NCBI GenBank assembly: GCA_016933055.1
Contig: JAFGBS010000028.1
Location: 248,001-312,000 of the forward strand
DNA length: 64,000 nucleotides
Origin: Promethearchaeota archaeon
GTDB lineage: Archaea; Asgardarchaeota; Lokiarchaeia; Sigyniarchaeales; Promethearchaeaceae
Reading direction: 5' to 3'
The position numbers and the translations under genes are program-made. The notes below the pieces were generated by a model. It was given only the letters and a program-made list of their open reading frames with translations. It was not told the DNA's origin and did not search any database. This document shows positions 1 through 8,020 of the stretch, piece after piece; positions within the stretch are counted from its first letter, which is position 1; each line of letters starts with the position of its first letter.

Positions 1-129
1 TCTCCTGCAGTGAATGCAAGTAACGCTATATCCCTATTGGATGATTTATCGCAAGATCCAAATTGCCCATTGCATACACGAACCCGAATTTACCAGATCT
101 TATCCTTACTCGAACAAATTAGAGATTAA
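1..129 (+). CDS. UPF0147 family protein, C-terminal part (5' end outside window)
   Basis: The first forward frame is open from base 1 to a TAA at 127-129 and encodes the last 42 residues of a protein. The segment AISLLDDLSQDPNCPLHTR followed by a short helix resembles the small helical archaeal UPF0147 family, whose members have a leader of the form 'LxxIxxDxxVPxxxR'. The function of this family is unknown. The stop overlaps by four bases the stop of the convergent gene at 126-1649. The family call rests on pattern memory of a short stretch and is moderately sure; that this is coding is likely. Confidence 0.55.
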   Translation, partial: SPAVNASNAISLLDDLSQDPNCPLHTRTRIYQILSLLEQIRD

Positions 130-1649
130 GTTTTTTCTTTTTCTTTTTCGTCTTTTTTTTGAATGAATATATCAAGTCCAATTGTTACGAGACGCGGACC
201 AAAGGTGACGATAACAAACACATTCTCCCTAGATCCTCGCTCTATTCTACCATCTCTAATAGAATAAAAAATTGTTCTCTGGCCATATGTACTCGCAAGA
301 AGGTGGTCTGGAAAATTAAAATCTGCTCGAAATTCTTCGGCAGCATGAGTATGAAGATTATATTGAGAATCTTCCATTGATTTTTGAACAAAAAAATAAT
401 GGAGATCAAGAAAGTTGCCCATTTCATTCTCATTTATAACAAGACTCGTTGTTGTATGATTTGATTTAATCGTGATAAATCCCGATTTCATGAGGGGGAA
501 TTGTTCTTTAATTTCTTTCATTATGTGATCGATGGTATCTTGGATAGAAATAAGTTGAGTGATGCAAAAACTCTGAACTTTTATATCATACCCTAAGTGA
601 ATCTGATGGGAATTGTCAAATTCGGAATCTAATTTGTATGTAATATAGTTTTCTATAGGTTTCTTTTTGGATACGATTCCAAAGAATCGATTTGCATTGC
701 GAAAAGCCCATATTCGCAATAAATTTTTAAATTTAAGATTTAGTATCTCGGTAGCTTCATGCCACCCGCGAACTAGTTGGGAAGATTCAAGAGTAGGGGC
801 ACCACTCGCTAATATAATTCTATTCCACCAATTTTGTATGAAACCTGGGATTTGAAATAAGCGAGTAAAAAAAGTGGTTGGAGTTTCTCCTCCCAACATT
901 CTGAGATTTAATTCCAAAAAAACATTTGATTGAAATTTGTATTTATCAATATTAAGAATAAGATCATTCCAATTTCCGCTGGCAATAATTAATGGATGAG
1001 TAACATCTAAGCTGGAAGTAATTTTAGCCATAGAATTAGCAATATTGCCGTTATCCAGAAGTGGAAGAATTCCTAAATGTAAATTAATAAAATCAATTTT
1101 TAACGGAAGATTCTGGATTTTTATCCATTTAATAAATTCTTCAAAATCGTCAGATCTTAGGTATTCTGCTTGATACAGAGGATATACTACGATTCCAACT
1201 ATTTTTGCTTTATTTTTTGAGTAAAATGCCTCTAATTTGTTTTGTCCATTTTTTTCAGGGTAGATTGAGGCAAGCATTTTCGAAGATGAGATAACTTTAC
1301 CCATTTGTAGGGTGAAATCGTTCGGAATTCCGAATTTTTCATTCAATTCTATCGCTTGTAGGATTGGTAGGTGAATTGTACTGGATTCCAGTTCCAATTC
1401 TAATTGTTGATATGTTATTTTTCTTCGATAAAATACGGGATGACCATGGATTTTTAGTTTCAATAATTCTTGTACAGGTTTTGGAAATGAAATTTCATCG
1501 AAAATGGGCCAAATCTGGCCATCAATGTTTGGAAGATAATAGGGGTTTGAATAGTTTATTCCAAAAATGCATGAAAAATTAGGACAATATAGTTTTTCCA
1601 TATAATCCACCGATCCATATAAATAATAAGGGATTATGGGAGTAAACAC
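126..1649 (-). CDS. Amidohydrolase-like TIM-barrel protein fused to a C-terminal YjbQ/UPF0047 domain
   Basis: 507 aa. The C-terminal part (about 350-500) has the YjbQ/UPF0047 pattern: SNHTTTSLVINENE (396-409), then a DLHYFF segment, FPDHLLASTYG (446-456) and RDGRIERGSRENVFVI (465-480) ending in FGPR. YjbQ proteins have been reported to have weak thiamine-phosphate-synthase activity, but their cell role is unsettled. The N-terminal 330 residues look like a metal-dependent hydrolase barrel (amidohydrolase_2/TatD type): strand-like segments near 149-156, 185-192 and 242-250, ending with IILASGAPTLES (278-289), which resembles the 'fGSDaP' strand 8 of amidohydrolase_2. The aspartate of that motif is replaced here (SGAP), so hydrolase activity is uncertain. 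Met17 is an alternative start. Convergent with the UPF0147 gene. Confidence 0.6.
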   Translation of the reverse strand: MFTPIIPYYLYGSVDYMEKLYCPNFSCIFGINYSNPYYLPNIDGQIWPIFDEISFPKPVQELLKLKIHGHPVFYRRKITYQQLELELESSTIHLPILQAIELNEKFGIPNDFTLQMGKVISSSKMLASIYPEKNGQNKLEAFYSKNKAKIVGIVVYPLYQAEYLRSDDFEEFIKWIKIQNLPLKIDFINLHLGILPLLDNGNIANSMAKITSSLDVTHPLIIASGNWNDLILNIDKYKFQSNVFLELNLRMLGGETPTTFFTRLFQIPGFIQNWWNRIILASGAPTLESSQLVRGWHEATEILNLKFKNLLRIWAFRNANRFFGIVSKKKPIENYITYKLDSEFDNSHQIHLGYDIKVQSFCITQLISIQDTIDHIMKEIKEQFPLMKSGFITIKSNHTTTSLVINENEMGNFLDLHYFFVQKSMEDSQYNLHTHAAEEFRADFNFPDHLLASTYGQRTIFYSIRDGRIERGSRENVFVIVTFGPRLVTIGLDIFIQKKDEKEKEKT

Positions 1650-1671
1650 TCATAAAACTATAGGTATAAAT

Positions 1672-2505
1672 TCATTCATCATCTTCATAAGTTTGACTTG
1701 AAAAGAATTTCTTCTTATCTTCGGTTGTATACAATTCCAAATAATATCCTCCACGACTGAATCCTAAAGCGGTCAATATATTACCGATTAATCGGATAAC
1801 GTTAATCATTAGCTGAAACGATGTATAGTAGGAAGGTCCCAAAGGTATAAAACCCAAGAATAATCCAACAACCAAATAAAAGATATATAAAATAGCACCA
1901 TAGACCATTAAACGCATTTCCTTAGGAAAAGGTGCTTGAGCTTCCTCTTCTAATCTATCTCCAACAAAATTGATACCCCATTTACGTAAAAGTATATACC
2001 CCACGATCCCGAGAGAGGGAATTGCAATCTCTATCAACTTAATCCAAAAAGCAGCTGTATTTAATAGGTTGTATGTATAAAATATTGTTGTTAAGGAATT
2101 CCCTGCTGAAAACTGGCCAGATAGCTCCTCATATTTCACAATTACTACTATTGTTCCTGTAAGGACCACAATACTTTGTAATATTAACATTCCAAGTAGT
2201 GCAAAATAAGCTTGACGTAAAAAAAATCCTCCATATTCGGTTTCAGATCGCTTTAAAGCTGATAGAAAATCAATTAAATACAGAATTTCTACTATTGCGA
2301 ATATATACAGTATTATCATTGCTGCTGTAATAGGATTTACGATGATATCAAATATGAATATACTCGTAAGAAAGTTAACTATCATAATAACAAGCAATGT
2401 GTTCCCGTACATTCGCATTTTTCGTCCCATACGTGCCAAAACAGCGGAATAGGGAGAGAAGGGGGAATTATCACTGTCTAAGGACATAAAAGAGAGAATT
2501 GACAA
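1672..2505 (-). CDS. Multi-pass membrane protein of unknown function
   Basis: 277 aa with about six hydrophobic segments (roughly residues 35-56, 58-80, 100-125, 150-173, 195-220 and 228-250) and an acidic C-terminus (SSQTYEDDE). No enzymatic motif or family signature is visible. It lies 22 bp upstream of the YjbQ-fusion gene in transcription order, so the two may share a transcript. I do not recognise the family. Confidence 0.6.
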   Translation of the reverse strand: MSILSFMSLDSDNSPFSPYSAVLARMGRKMRMYGNTLLVIMIVNFLTSIFIFDIIVNPITAAMIILYIFAIVEILYLIDFLSALKRSETEYGGFFLRQAYFALLGMLILQSIVVLTGTIVVIVKYEELSGQFSAGNSLTTIFYTYNLLNTAAFWIKLIEIAIPSLGIVGYILLRKWGINFVGDRLEEEAQAPFPKEMRLMVYGAILYIFYLVVGLFLGFIPLGPSYYTSFQLMINVIRLIGNILTALGFSRGGYYLELYTTEDKKKFFSSQTYEDDE

Positions 2506-2547
2506 TATGTTATAAAGATTTACAAAATAAAGAATAGAAGGATTTCA

Positions 2548-3810
2548 TCATAATATTGACTTAACCATGTCTCTAAGTGCTCTACTGGTTAAAATCAATT
2601 GAATATTGCGAGATCCCCCTATAATTTCTTGAACATGACTCACTGCAAGTGCTTTTTCAACTCTTAGATTGTCAGTAAATGCAATCCCTCCTATCAATTG
2701 CTGCATTTCATAATTGATTTTATGGGCTAAATTGGAGGCCAAAAATTTTGTTCCCGAAGAAAAAGCTGCATTATATTTATGTATGTCTGCTTTATCCGGA
2801 TATTTTAGAGTTTTTCGATATTCATCACCAGTTTGGAGTCCTAATTCGGTAGCAGCCATCAATTCCGTAAATAATTGAGTTATTGGCATATAAATACCTT
2901 GGAATTGATATATTCTCTGCCCAAATTGTTCACGCAGATTTGTATAAATTAATGCTGTTATGGCTGTTAACCATGCCACACCTAAACTAGACCCCACTAT
3001 TGCATCCCTTTCAGCAACTAATCCAGTGAATAGGTTAGTGTACCCACCACCACGCCCCCCCAATACATTTCCTTTGGGAACTTTAACATTTTTAAAGATT
3101 GATTGTCCAATTTGCACGCGTGGTATTGAAGTTATTCCTAAACGGTAGGTTTCAATTCCTTCAAATTCCCTTTCTACAATAACTTGATACATAGTTCCAC
3201 GTGGATTCTCAATGTCAGTTACGCCATAAACAATGAAATAATCAGCTACCGGTCCATTTGTGGTATAGACTTTCTCAGCATTAAGTAGTAAATAATCTCC
3301 CCTCTCTTCAATCGTAGATCTCATATGGACTGCATCTGAACCCCTTTCCCGTTCAGTAATGCAGATACAACCTATTTTTTCTCCTTTTAATACCTGATCT
3401 AAAATCTCTTGTACGTGTTTATTTCCTCCATACTTAAAAACAGGATTCCCAAAAATTACACCCGTGACGACACGGGCAAGATCTAACTCAGGATCTACGA
3501 TTGAAGTAGCCATAGCAAGCAATAGTTCATACCTCATTCCATACCTGCCAGATCCAGCGAGATCTCCATAGGGATTTAATCGTTGAATGTAGTTCTTTTT
3601 ACCTAATATCTTAAATAACTCGTATACATCCTTATCAAGATTAATACTAGGTTCAATCCGTTCCAACATATAATCCTCAACTTCACGAAGGAATTCCCGT
3701 TCATCGTTACTTATCATAGGAAAAATGAACTGATTGAAAATCCGGTAAATGTTTCGTGTTGTGAGTTTTGATTTTATTTCATCAGAAAGTATATTTACTC
3801 CTTTTTTCAT
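2548..3810 (-). CDS. Acyl-CoA dehydrogenase family flavoprotein
   Basis: 420 aa, normal length for an acyl-CoA dehydrogenase (ACAD). The middle-domain signature is ICITERERGSDA (149-160), matching the family's A-x-TE-x-x-x-GSD substrate/FAD loop, followed by the beta-barrel with RVQIGQSIFKNVKVPKGNVLG (231-251) and the C-terminal helical domain with GQRIYQFQGI and QLIGGIAFTDNLRVEKAL. ACADs oxidise acyl-CoA to enoyl-CoA with FAD in the cytoplasm. The catalytic Glu of the MCAD/SCAD subgroup (YEGT motif) is absent; that position reads IIGGSRN. A Glu is present at residue 267 (LVAERD), where isovaleryl-CoA and long-chain dehydrogenases carry their catalytic base. This suggests, but does not prove, a branched or longer acyl substrate. 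No electron-transfer flavoprotein gene is nearby. Confidence 0.85.
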   Translation of the reverse strand: MKKGVNILSDEIKSKLTTRNIYRIFNQFIFPMISNDEREFLREVEDYMLERIEPSINLDKDVYELFKILGKKNYIQRLNPYGDLAGSGRYGMRYELLLAMATSIVDPELDLARVVTGVIFGNPVFKYGGNKHVQEILDQVLKGEKIGCICITERERGSDAVHMRSTIEERGDYLLLNAEKVYTTNGPVADYFIVYGVTDIENPRGTMYQVIVEREFEGIETYRLGITSIPRVQIGQSIFKNVKVPKGNVLGGRGGGYTNLFTGLVAERDAIVGSSLGVAWLTAITALIYTNLREQFGQRIYQFQGIYMPITQLFTELMAATELGLQTGDEYRKTLKYPDKADIHKYNAAFSSGTKFLASNLAHKINYEMQQLIGGIAFTDNLRVEKALAVSHVQEIIGGSRNIQLILTSRALRDMVKSIL

Positions 3811-4242
3811 ACGAAATGTTTACACCTTGATTCTATTAAAGATTCACTCCTCGTTTATAGTATATTGGGCATAAGTTCCCACACTTAGGTGATGATAAAA
3901 AATAGAAATACTTTTATCATCGTTAATAAGAGCGAAAACCTAGTATACAAAATACACCACATCATCTTGCGATACTTTTAATTTCTTGATTATTGAACTA
4001 TACCGAATCCCCGGTACTCAACAGTTTAGCAATAATATCCTAGAGGATATACGAAAAAAGTCTCTTTGCCATATCTATTCCTATACACATAATGCATAGT
4101 ATCCCACAGGAAAATCGAGTTCAATCCCATTTGGTAGAGGTTTAATTTGATTAAGGCGGAATAAATAGATAAATACAGTTTTCTAGGTGCTAATTAGTGT
4201 ATTGTTAGATATTTGAAGAAAAAAGGGATAAATTTAGGTTTT
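3811..4242. other. Intergenic gap; no gene seen
   Basis: No open frame with protein-like composition was seen on either strand. The one clear feature is the perfect inverted repeat at 3891-3921, listed separately. The gap separates the methyltransferase-linked membrane gene (4243-5070) from the acyl-CoA dehydrogenase, both on the minus strand. Confidence 0.5.
3891..3921. repeat. Perfect 10-bp inverted repeat (GATGATAAAA / TTTTATCATC)
   Basis: Arms at 3891-3900 and 3912-3921 are exact reverse complements separated by 11 bp. It sits about 80 bp upstream of the acyl-CoA dehydrogenase start and 320 bp downstream of the 4243-5070 stop (both minus strand). It could be an operator for the dehydrogenase or an RNA hairpin; the sequence does not decide between them. 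Confidence 0.5.
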
Positions 4243-5070
4243 TTAATCTTCGTCTTTCTTCGATGTGAGTTGACTCAACCAGATTAAGATAGGTGATATT
4301 GTCCATATAGTATAACCAATAGCGGTTATCCACCACGCGTATATATTTGGAATACCCACTAATATAAAATACAGCATACCAGCGGGTATAAATGCAATTC
4401 CAATTGTCAGAAGAAACATTTTTTTCTTAAGTTGTCTTTTATCAACCTTGCGAGTTAATAATAGCAACATTATAACCGTATAGATAAATAATGCAAACGG
4501 TACAGCGGATAATATTAATGTCATTATGCCTACATCGGGTTGAACGATGTAGTTTGTTCCTGGGGGTGGTAAGTCCTCTGGAGGAATTAAATTATAGGAT
4601 AAGTCATAAACCTGAACACTGTCAATAATTACAAGCCAGACTGCAATTATTGCGAAAATACCAATTTCAATGTATAATCTGGTTTTATTTATTGAATCTT
4701 GACCTCCCTTTATTATATCATATGATTTGTATATCAAGAATGCCATCGCTAAAACCGCAATTACGCCGATATCTCTTAATCTGTTCCCTATAAAATGTAC
4801 TGCTGGTGAAATTGGGAGTAATACAAAAACAAACGCGTCTGCTATAATATACACTACCCAACATAAGAATGCAGCAAAATACATTTTATTAAGAATATAA
4901 TCTCGTTTTTGTCGGAGAATCGCAAAAGCTGATATTGTAAATAACAAAATATTTACTAATTTAGCAATAAGAGCAAACTGCTCCACTGGATTGATGTATA
5001 CCATAGAGATCTGATTGTGATTCAGACCTAAATATATGGGGAAAATAAGAAGAAAAAAAAATAGTTTCAC
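4243..5070 (-). CDS. Multi-pass (about 7 TM) membrane protein linked to a methyltransferase operon
   Basis: 275 aa starting with GTG, whose G is shared with the TAG stop of the upstream URO-D gene (TAGTG), so translation is probably coupled. Hydrophobic segments lie near residues 1-20, 30-52, 62-82, 93-115, 130-150, 180-202, 218-238 and 243-263, with a proline-rich loop (PPEDLPPPG) between TM5 and TM6. The count and layout resemble a seven-helix sensor or transporter, but no family motif is recognised. Its place directly after a corrinoid/URO-D pair suggests a role in substrate uptake or sensing; that is inference. Confidence 0.6.
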   Translation of the reverse strand: MKLFFFLLIFPIYLGLNHNQISMVYINPVEQFALIAKLVNILLFTISAFAILRQKRDYILNKMYFAAFLCWVVYIIADAFVFVLLPISPAVHFIGNRLRDIGVIAVLAMAFLIYKSYDIIKGGQDSINKTRLYIEIGIFAIIAVWLVIIDSVQVYDLSYNLIPPEDLPPPGTNYIVQPDVGIMTLILSAVPFALFIYTVIMLLLLTRKVDKRQLKKKMFLLTIGIAFIPAGMLYFILVGIPNIYAWWITAIGYTIWTISPILIWLSQLTSKKDED

Positions 5071-6389
5071 TATTTTCTGTAATAACCATATTTTTTGACC
5101 GCATTTTCCATTGCAAGAACATTTTCGTGCCGTGCTTCATCCGGAATGCCTGCAATCGCCCCATCAATAAGGTAGCCCCCACCTTCGGAACAATCTTCTA
5201 TATTTTGCCTAACATACTCCTCCACTTGTTGAGGAGTTCCTGCAACTAATAAAGAAGCGGGAACATTTCCGCGGATACACACATATTGTCCCATCATCTC
5301 CTTTACTTGCTTCATATCAATATCGTGGAACCAATAAACCATTTTTCCTTTATGTTTTTTAGCAAACTCTGCCAAGTACTCTAATCGATCACTATAACAC
5401 CCTTCAAAGAAAGGAACTGGAATGATTTCACGCTCTATCATGCCTTCCATCATCATAGTAAGACTTGGCCAATAGAATTCCTCGAATTGTTTATTATTCA
5501 TAAATCCATTGGCGCCTCGATGTAAAGGAATAAAACACAGTCTAGGTACACCCTCTGAGTCATCTGATTCATAAATACTTTTCCCAGAGTCAATACTTCT
5601 CAATGTAGCCTTTGCTAGGATATCACAGAGTCTTTTTAACTCATCAGGTCGTCGATACATATCCAGCATGGTCCCTCTCATACCCCTAACTGAATCCGAG
5701 ATTCGATCAAATGAAGCCATATATAATCCACCCCCCATACCCCCAAGAGGAAATCCAAGAGATTCCATCTTTTTCTTATAAGGTCCCAAGGTTAGTAAAT
5801 ACGGAAGCAGTTTAAGCTTGCTCAAATTAACTTTTCTAACCATTTTTAGAAAATCTTTATCAATTAGGAATAATCCCAGGTCCATTCCAGAACCCATAAA
5901 TGCAAATTTGTCCAAACCTGGGAATTTACTGAAGGCACTAAGACCTACATTCTGTTTTGCTACAATTTTTCGAAGGAAAAATCCCGTAGGATCATCTAAA
6001 CACTCATCATATTCATCTTGTTTCATCCATTCTCCTTCAACGGCTTGAAAAGGTCGATTATCAGGTAGTCGAGAGTTGGGGTCTTTTGCTCCCGGCCATT
6101 TGAAATTTTGTATTCCAAGTACATCATAAAAATGTCCAAATCCATTTTGAGAGACTCCAGGATATAAATCCCAATCATACCGTTTACAGATTTTTATAGT
6201 CGCTAGTAAATTCTTTCGTCCACTATACCAAACCTCTTTTTGACTGAGTCCAGCTTGATTAGAAATAAAAAACGGGTTCATCTGCGGTGTTAATGGTACT
6301 CTATCTGGTTCTTTCAAGTTTATGGCATCATTCACTCTTTGGATTCTGTCTTTAAATAATTGCTTTTTGTGTTTTGACATATTATTCAC
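5070..6389 (-). CDS. Uroporphyrinogen-decarboxylase-fold (URO-D) corrinoid methyltransferase
   Basis: 439 aa. It has a URO-D type TIM barrel: N-terminal RVNDAINLKEPDRVPLTPQM (18-37), typical of MtaA/CmuA-like proteins, and C-terminal strands with VYWFHDIDMK, YVCIRGNVPASLLVAGT and GGGYLIDGAIAGIPDEARHE. The last is the usual URO-D ending 'GGgyil...g...ip.e...en..a'. Family members move methyl groups between corrinoid proteins and thiols such as coenzyme M. Possible zinc ligands are the His of WFHD and the Cys of YVC; the classic HxC pair is not present. Its start overlaps the stop of the corrinoid protein gene (6382-7005) by 8 bp, which strongly supports a two-component methyl-transfer role. 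The substrate is unknown. Confidence 0.8.
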   Translation of the reverse strand: MNNMSKHKKQLFKDRIQRVNDAINLKEPDRVPLTPQMNPFFISNQAGLSQKEVWYSGRKNLLATIKICKRYDWDLYPGVSQNGFGHFYDVLGIQNFKWPGAKDPNSRLPDNRPFQAVEGEWMKQDEYDECLDDPTGFFLRKIVAKQNVGLSAFSKFPGLDKFAFMGSGMDLGLFLIDKDFLKMVRKVNLSKLKLLPYLLTLGPYKKKMESLGFPLGGMGGGLYMASFDRISDSVRGMRGTMLDMYRRPDELKRLCDILAKATLRSIDSGKSIYESDDSEGVPRLCFIPLHRGANGFMNNKQFEEFYWPSLTMMMEGMIEREIIPVPFFEGCYSDRLEYLAEFAKKHKGKMVYWFHDIDMKQVKEMMGQYVCIRGNVPASLLVAGTPQQVEEYVRQNIEDCSEGGGYLIDGAIAGIPDEARHENVLAMENAVKKYGYYRK

Positions 6390-7005
6390 TCATCCATTCA
6401 TTCGCTATTTTGACAGCGGTGACAGCTGAGTCTCCAAATTTATCGGCTCCAACATATTCAACGATTCTTTCATCAATAGTACCTCCACCAATCATGATTT
6501 TAAGAGAATCTCTAAATCCTTCAGCCTGTAGTTTTTCTATAATTTCTTTCATGGAATCAAAAGAAAGCGTAAGGAACCCGCTTAATGCTAATATCTTCGG
6601 ACTGTGTTCTATAATAGCTTTTATAAATTTTTCCGCAGGAACATCCACACCTAAATCAATAACTTCATAGCCATTTATATCCAGCATAAATCGAACTATG
6701 TCTTTACCAATGTCATGTATGTCTCCCGCAACAGTTCCAAGTATTATTTTGCCTTTAGATTCAGTCGCAGCCCCTTCTTTTAATTTTGGTTGCAGGAGTT
6801 CGAAAATTTCCTTAAGAATTTCTCCTGACATAATGAGTTCAGGCAAAAAATATTCGCGTTCACTAAACTTATCCCCAATGATCTTCATAGCGGTTTTTAC
6901 ATCAGTTAAAATTGCTAGTGGGTCCTCGTCACTATCCAATCGCTTTTTTAATAGTTCATGGACAACATCTTCATTCAAATCTACTAATTCATCGATAAAT
7001 CCCAT
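6382..7005 (-). CDS. Corrinoid (B12)-binding methyltransferase subunit
   Basis: 207 aa, the usual length for MtaC/MtbC/MttC-type corrinoid proteins. The N-terminal helical cap (about 1-88) has GDKFSEREYFLPELIMSGEI (49-68), and the Rossmann-like B12 domain carries the base-off signature DIHDIGKDIV (about 96-105), in which His coordinates cobalt. It is followed by ALSGFLTLS and KIMIGGGTIDE loops, also typical. It overlaps the URO-D gene by 8 bp. No substrate-specific methyltransferase (MtaB, MtmB, MttB) lies next to it, so the methyl donor is unknown. The family assignment is firm. Confidence 0.92.
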   Translation of the reverse strand: MGFIDELVDLNEDVVHELLKKRLDSDEDPLAILTDVKTAMKIIGDKFSEREYFLPELIMSGEILKEIFELLQPKLKEGAATESKGKIILGTVAGDIHDIGKDIVRFMLDINGYEVIDLGVDVPAEKFIKAIIEHSPKILALSGFLTLSFDSMKEIIEKLQAEGFRDSLKIMIGGGTIDERIVEYVGADKFGDSAVTAVKIANEWMSE

Positions 7006-7050
7006 AAATTTTCACATTTTAAGGTTATTAAAGAAAATTTGTTGAAATAC

Positions 7051-7058
7051 TATTTAAA
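7051..7058 (-). promoter_or_regulatory. TATA-like element for the corrinoid/URO-D operon
   Basis: On the minus strand the bases read TTTAAATA, about 46-53 bp upstream of the corrinoid gene start. This matches an archaeal TATA box with a short leader. It was found by eye only. Confidence 0.4.
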
Positions 7059-7153
7059 GGAGATTTTCCGCTATTCACTCTTGAGATTAGTTACACACAA
7101 ATTGGTATCATTGTGGGATATACCTAAGTATGGCTATAATACACATAAGAAGA

Positions 7154-7193
7154 CGTGAAACAGCAATTTCACGAAGAATTAATGTGAATTCTT
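7154..7193 (+). other. Two abutting perfect 20-nt hairpins
   Basis: 7154-7173 folds as CGTGAAA-CAGCAA-TTTCACG and 7174-7193 as AAGAATT-AATGTG-AATTCTT. Each has 7-bp arms and a 6-nt loop, with no base between them. They lie in the gap 7006-7537, which has no gene and also holds TCGGC-GAA-GCCGA (7259-7271) and GTGTTC-GTTA-GAACAC (7426-7441). Possible readings are a structured non-coding RNA, protein-binding dyads, or part of a small mobile element. Confidence 0.45.
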
Positions 7194-7359
7194 GGTATGA
7201 TACAACGAATAATAAATCAAATTTGTTATGTCAACACCTATTCTACCCTTTAGAACGATCGGCGAAGCCGAGGTAAACGCTTTAACGTAAAACTATGATG
7301 AAATAGCGTGATATGTATAAATCAAAACCAGATTACGAATTTTTACCAATTTAATACCC

Positions 7360-7470
7360 GATCAGATGTAGAATACTTAAGTCCTTGGTGCAGGAACGTG
7401 GTCCAATTGGAAGATCCACCATCATGTGTTCGTTAGAACACGCCAAAGCCGAATGCGAATAGATATTGAT
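7360..7470. repeat. Probable third copy of the TA-type inverted-repeat element (degraded left end)
   Basis: The right end TAGATATTGAT (7460-7470) is the exact reverse complement of the left ends of the elements at 34700 and 52512. The left side carries a weaker match, GATCAGATGTA (7360-7370), followed by the CTTAAG box (7376-7381) that both other copies have. Inside are hairpins at 7398-7419 (GTGG...CCAC) and 7426-7441. The flank after the right end is TC rather than TA. The membership is likely and the left boundary uncertain. Confidence 0.45.
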
Positions 7471-7537
7471 TCTTTAAAAATTTCAATCGATATAGAATTC
7501 TTCTTAATTAATAGATTTATATCTTTGTTCAACATAA

Positions 7538-7837
7538 ATGAAGGAGAACAAATTTAATACTGTGAATGTAATTTCAACAAGTATGGATTTTAAGCAAAGG
7601 ACGATAATTCGATGGATAATTGGTGCAATTGAGTTTACCTGTATTGTCGTCGGTATCATCTTATTGTATTTGTGGATAAACATCCCACGTATAAATACAC
7701 GTCCTTGGTTTATTTTAGATGCTGTTGTGTTCGTACTAGCAATGCTTGTGCTGTTTATTTTGGAAAATTTCGTATTTAAAAGTGATGAGGATGAACTGAG
7801 GGATGTCTATGGTAATGGTCCTATTGCTGCCGGGTAG
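7538..7837 (+). CDS. Small two-TM membrane protein, unknown function
   Basis: 99 aa with two clear membrane helices (about residues 25-48 and 60-82) in a 2-TM hairpin, and an acidic, glycine-ended tail (KSDEDELRDVYGNG). The ATG follows a short A-rich stretch without a strong ribosome binding site. There is no operon partner: the next downstream sequence is the broken ADP-ribosylglycohydrolase. I do not recognise the family, but the composition is protein-like. Confidence 0.5.
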   Translation: MKENKFNTVNVISTSMDFKQRTIIRWIIGAIEFTCIVVGIILLYLWINIPRINTRPWFILDAVVFVLAMLVLFILENFVFKSDEDELRDVYGNGPIAAG

Positions 7838-8020
7838 CATACCAATTTATTCAAAAAATATTGCGATTAGAAAAGAAACCCGATCATTTCTGCTTCTTAG
7901 GGTATATTCTCTGTCTCTTACTTCCCTTTTACCTCTTTCCCTTGTATAGTCTATCTCCTAATAGCTTGAATTTAATTCCGATAATCACGATCCAAGTTTT
8001 TATTGTCTGGCGATCAATGA

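Noticed and set aside
7398..7441. tRNA-like series of hairpins (TGGTCCAATTGG and GTGTTC-GTTA-GAACAC)
   Set aside because: No acceptor stem, no T-loop TTCRA pattern in the right place and no anticodon arm could be fitted.
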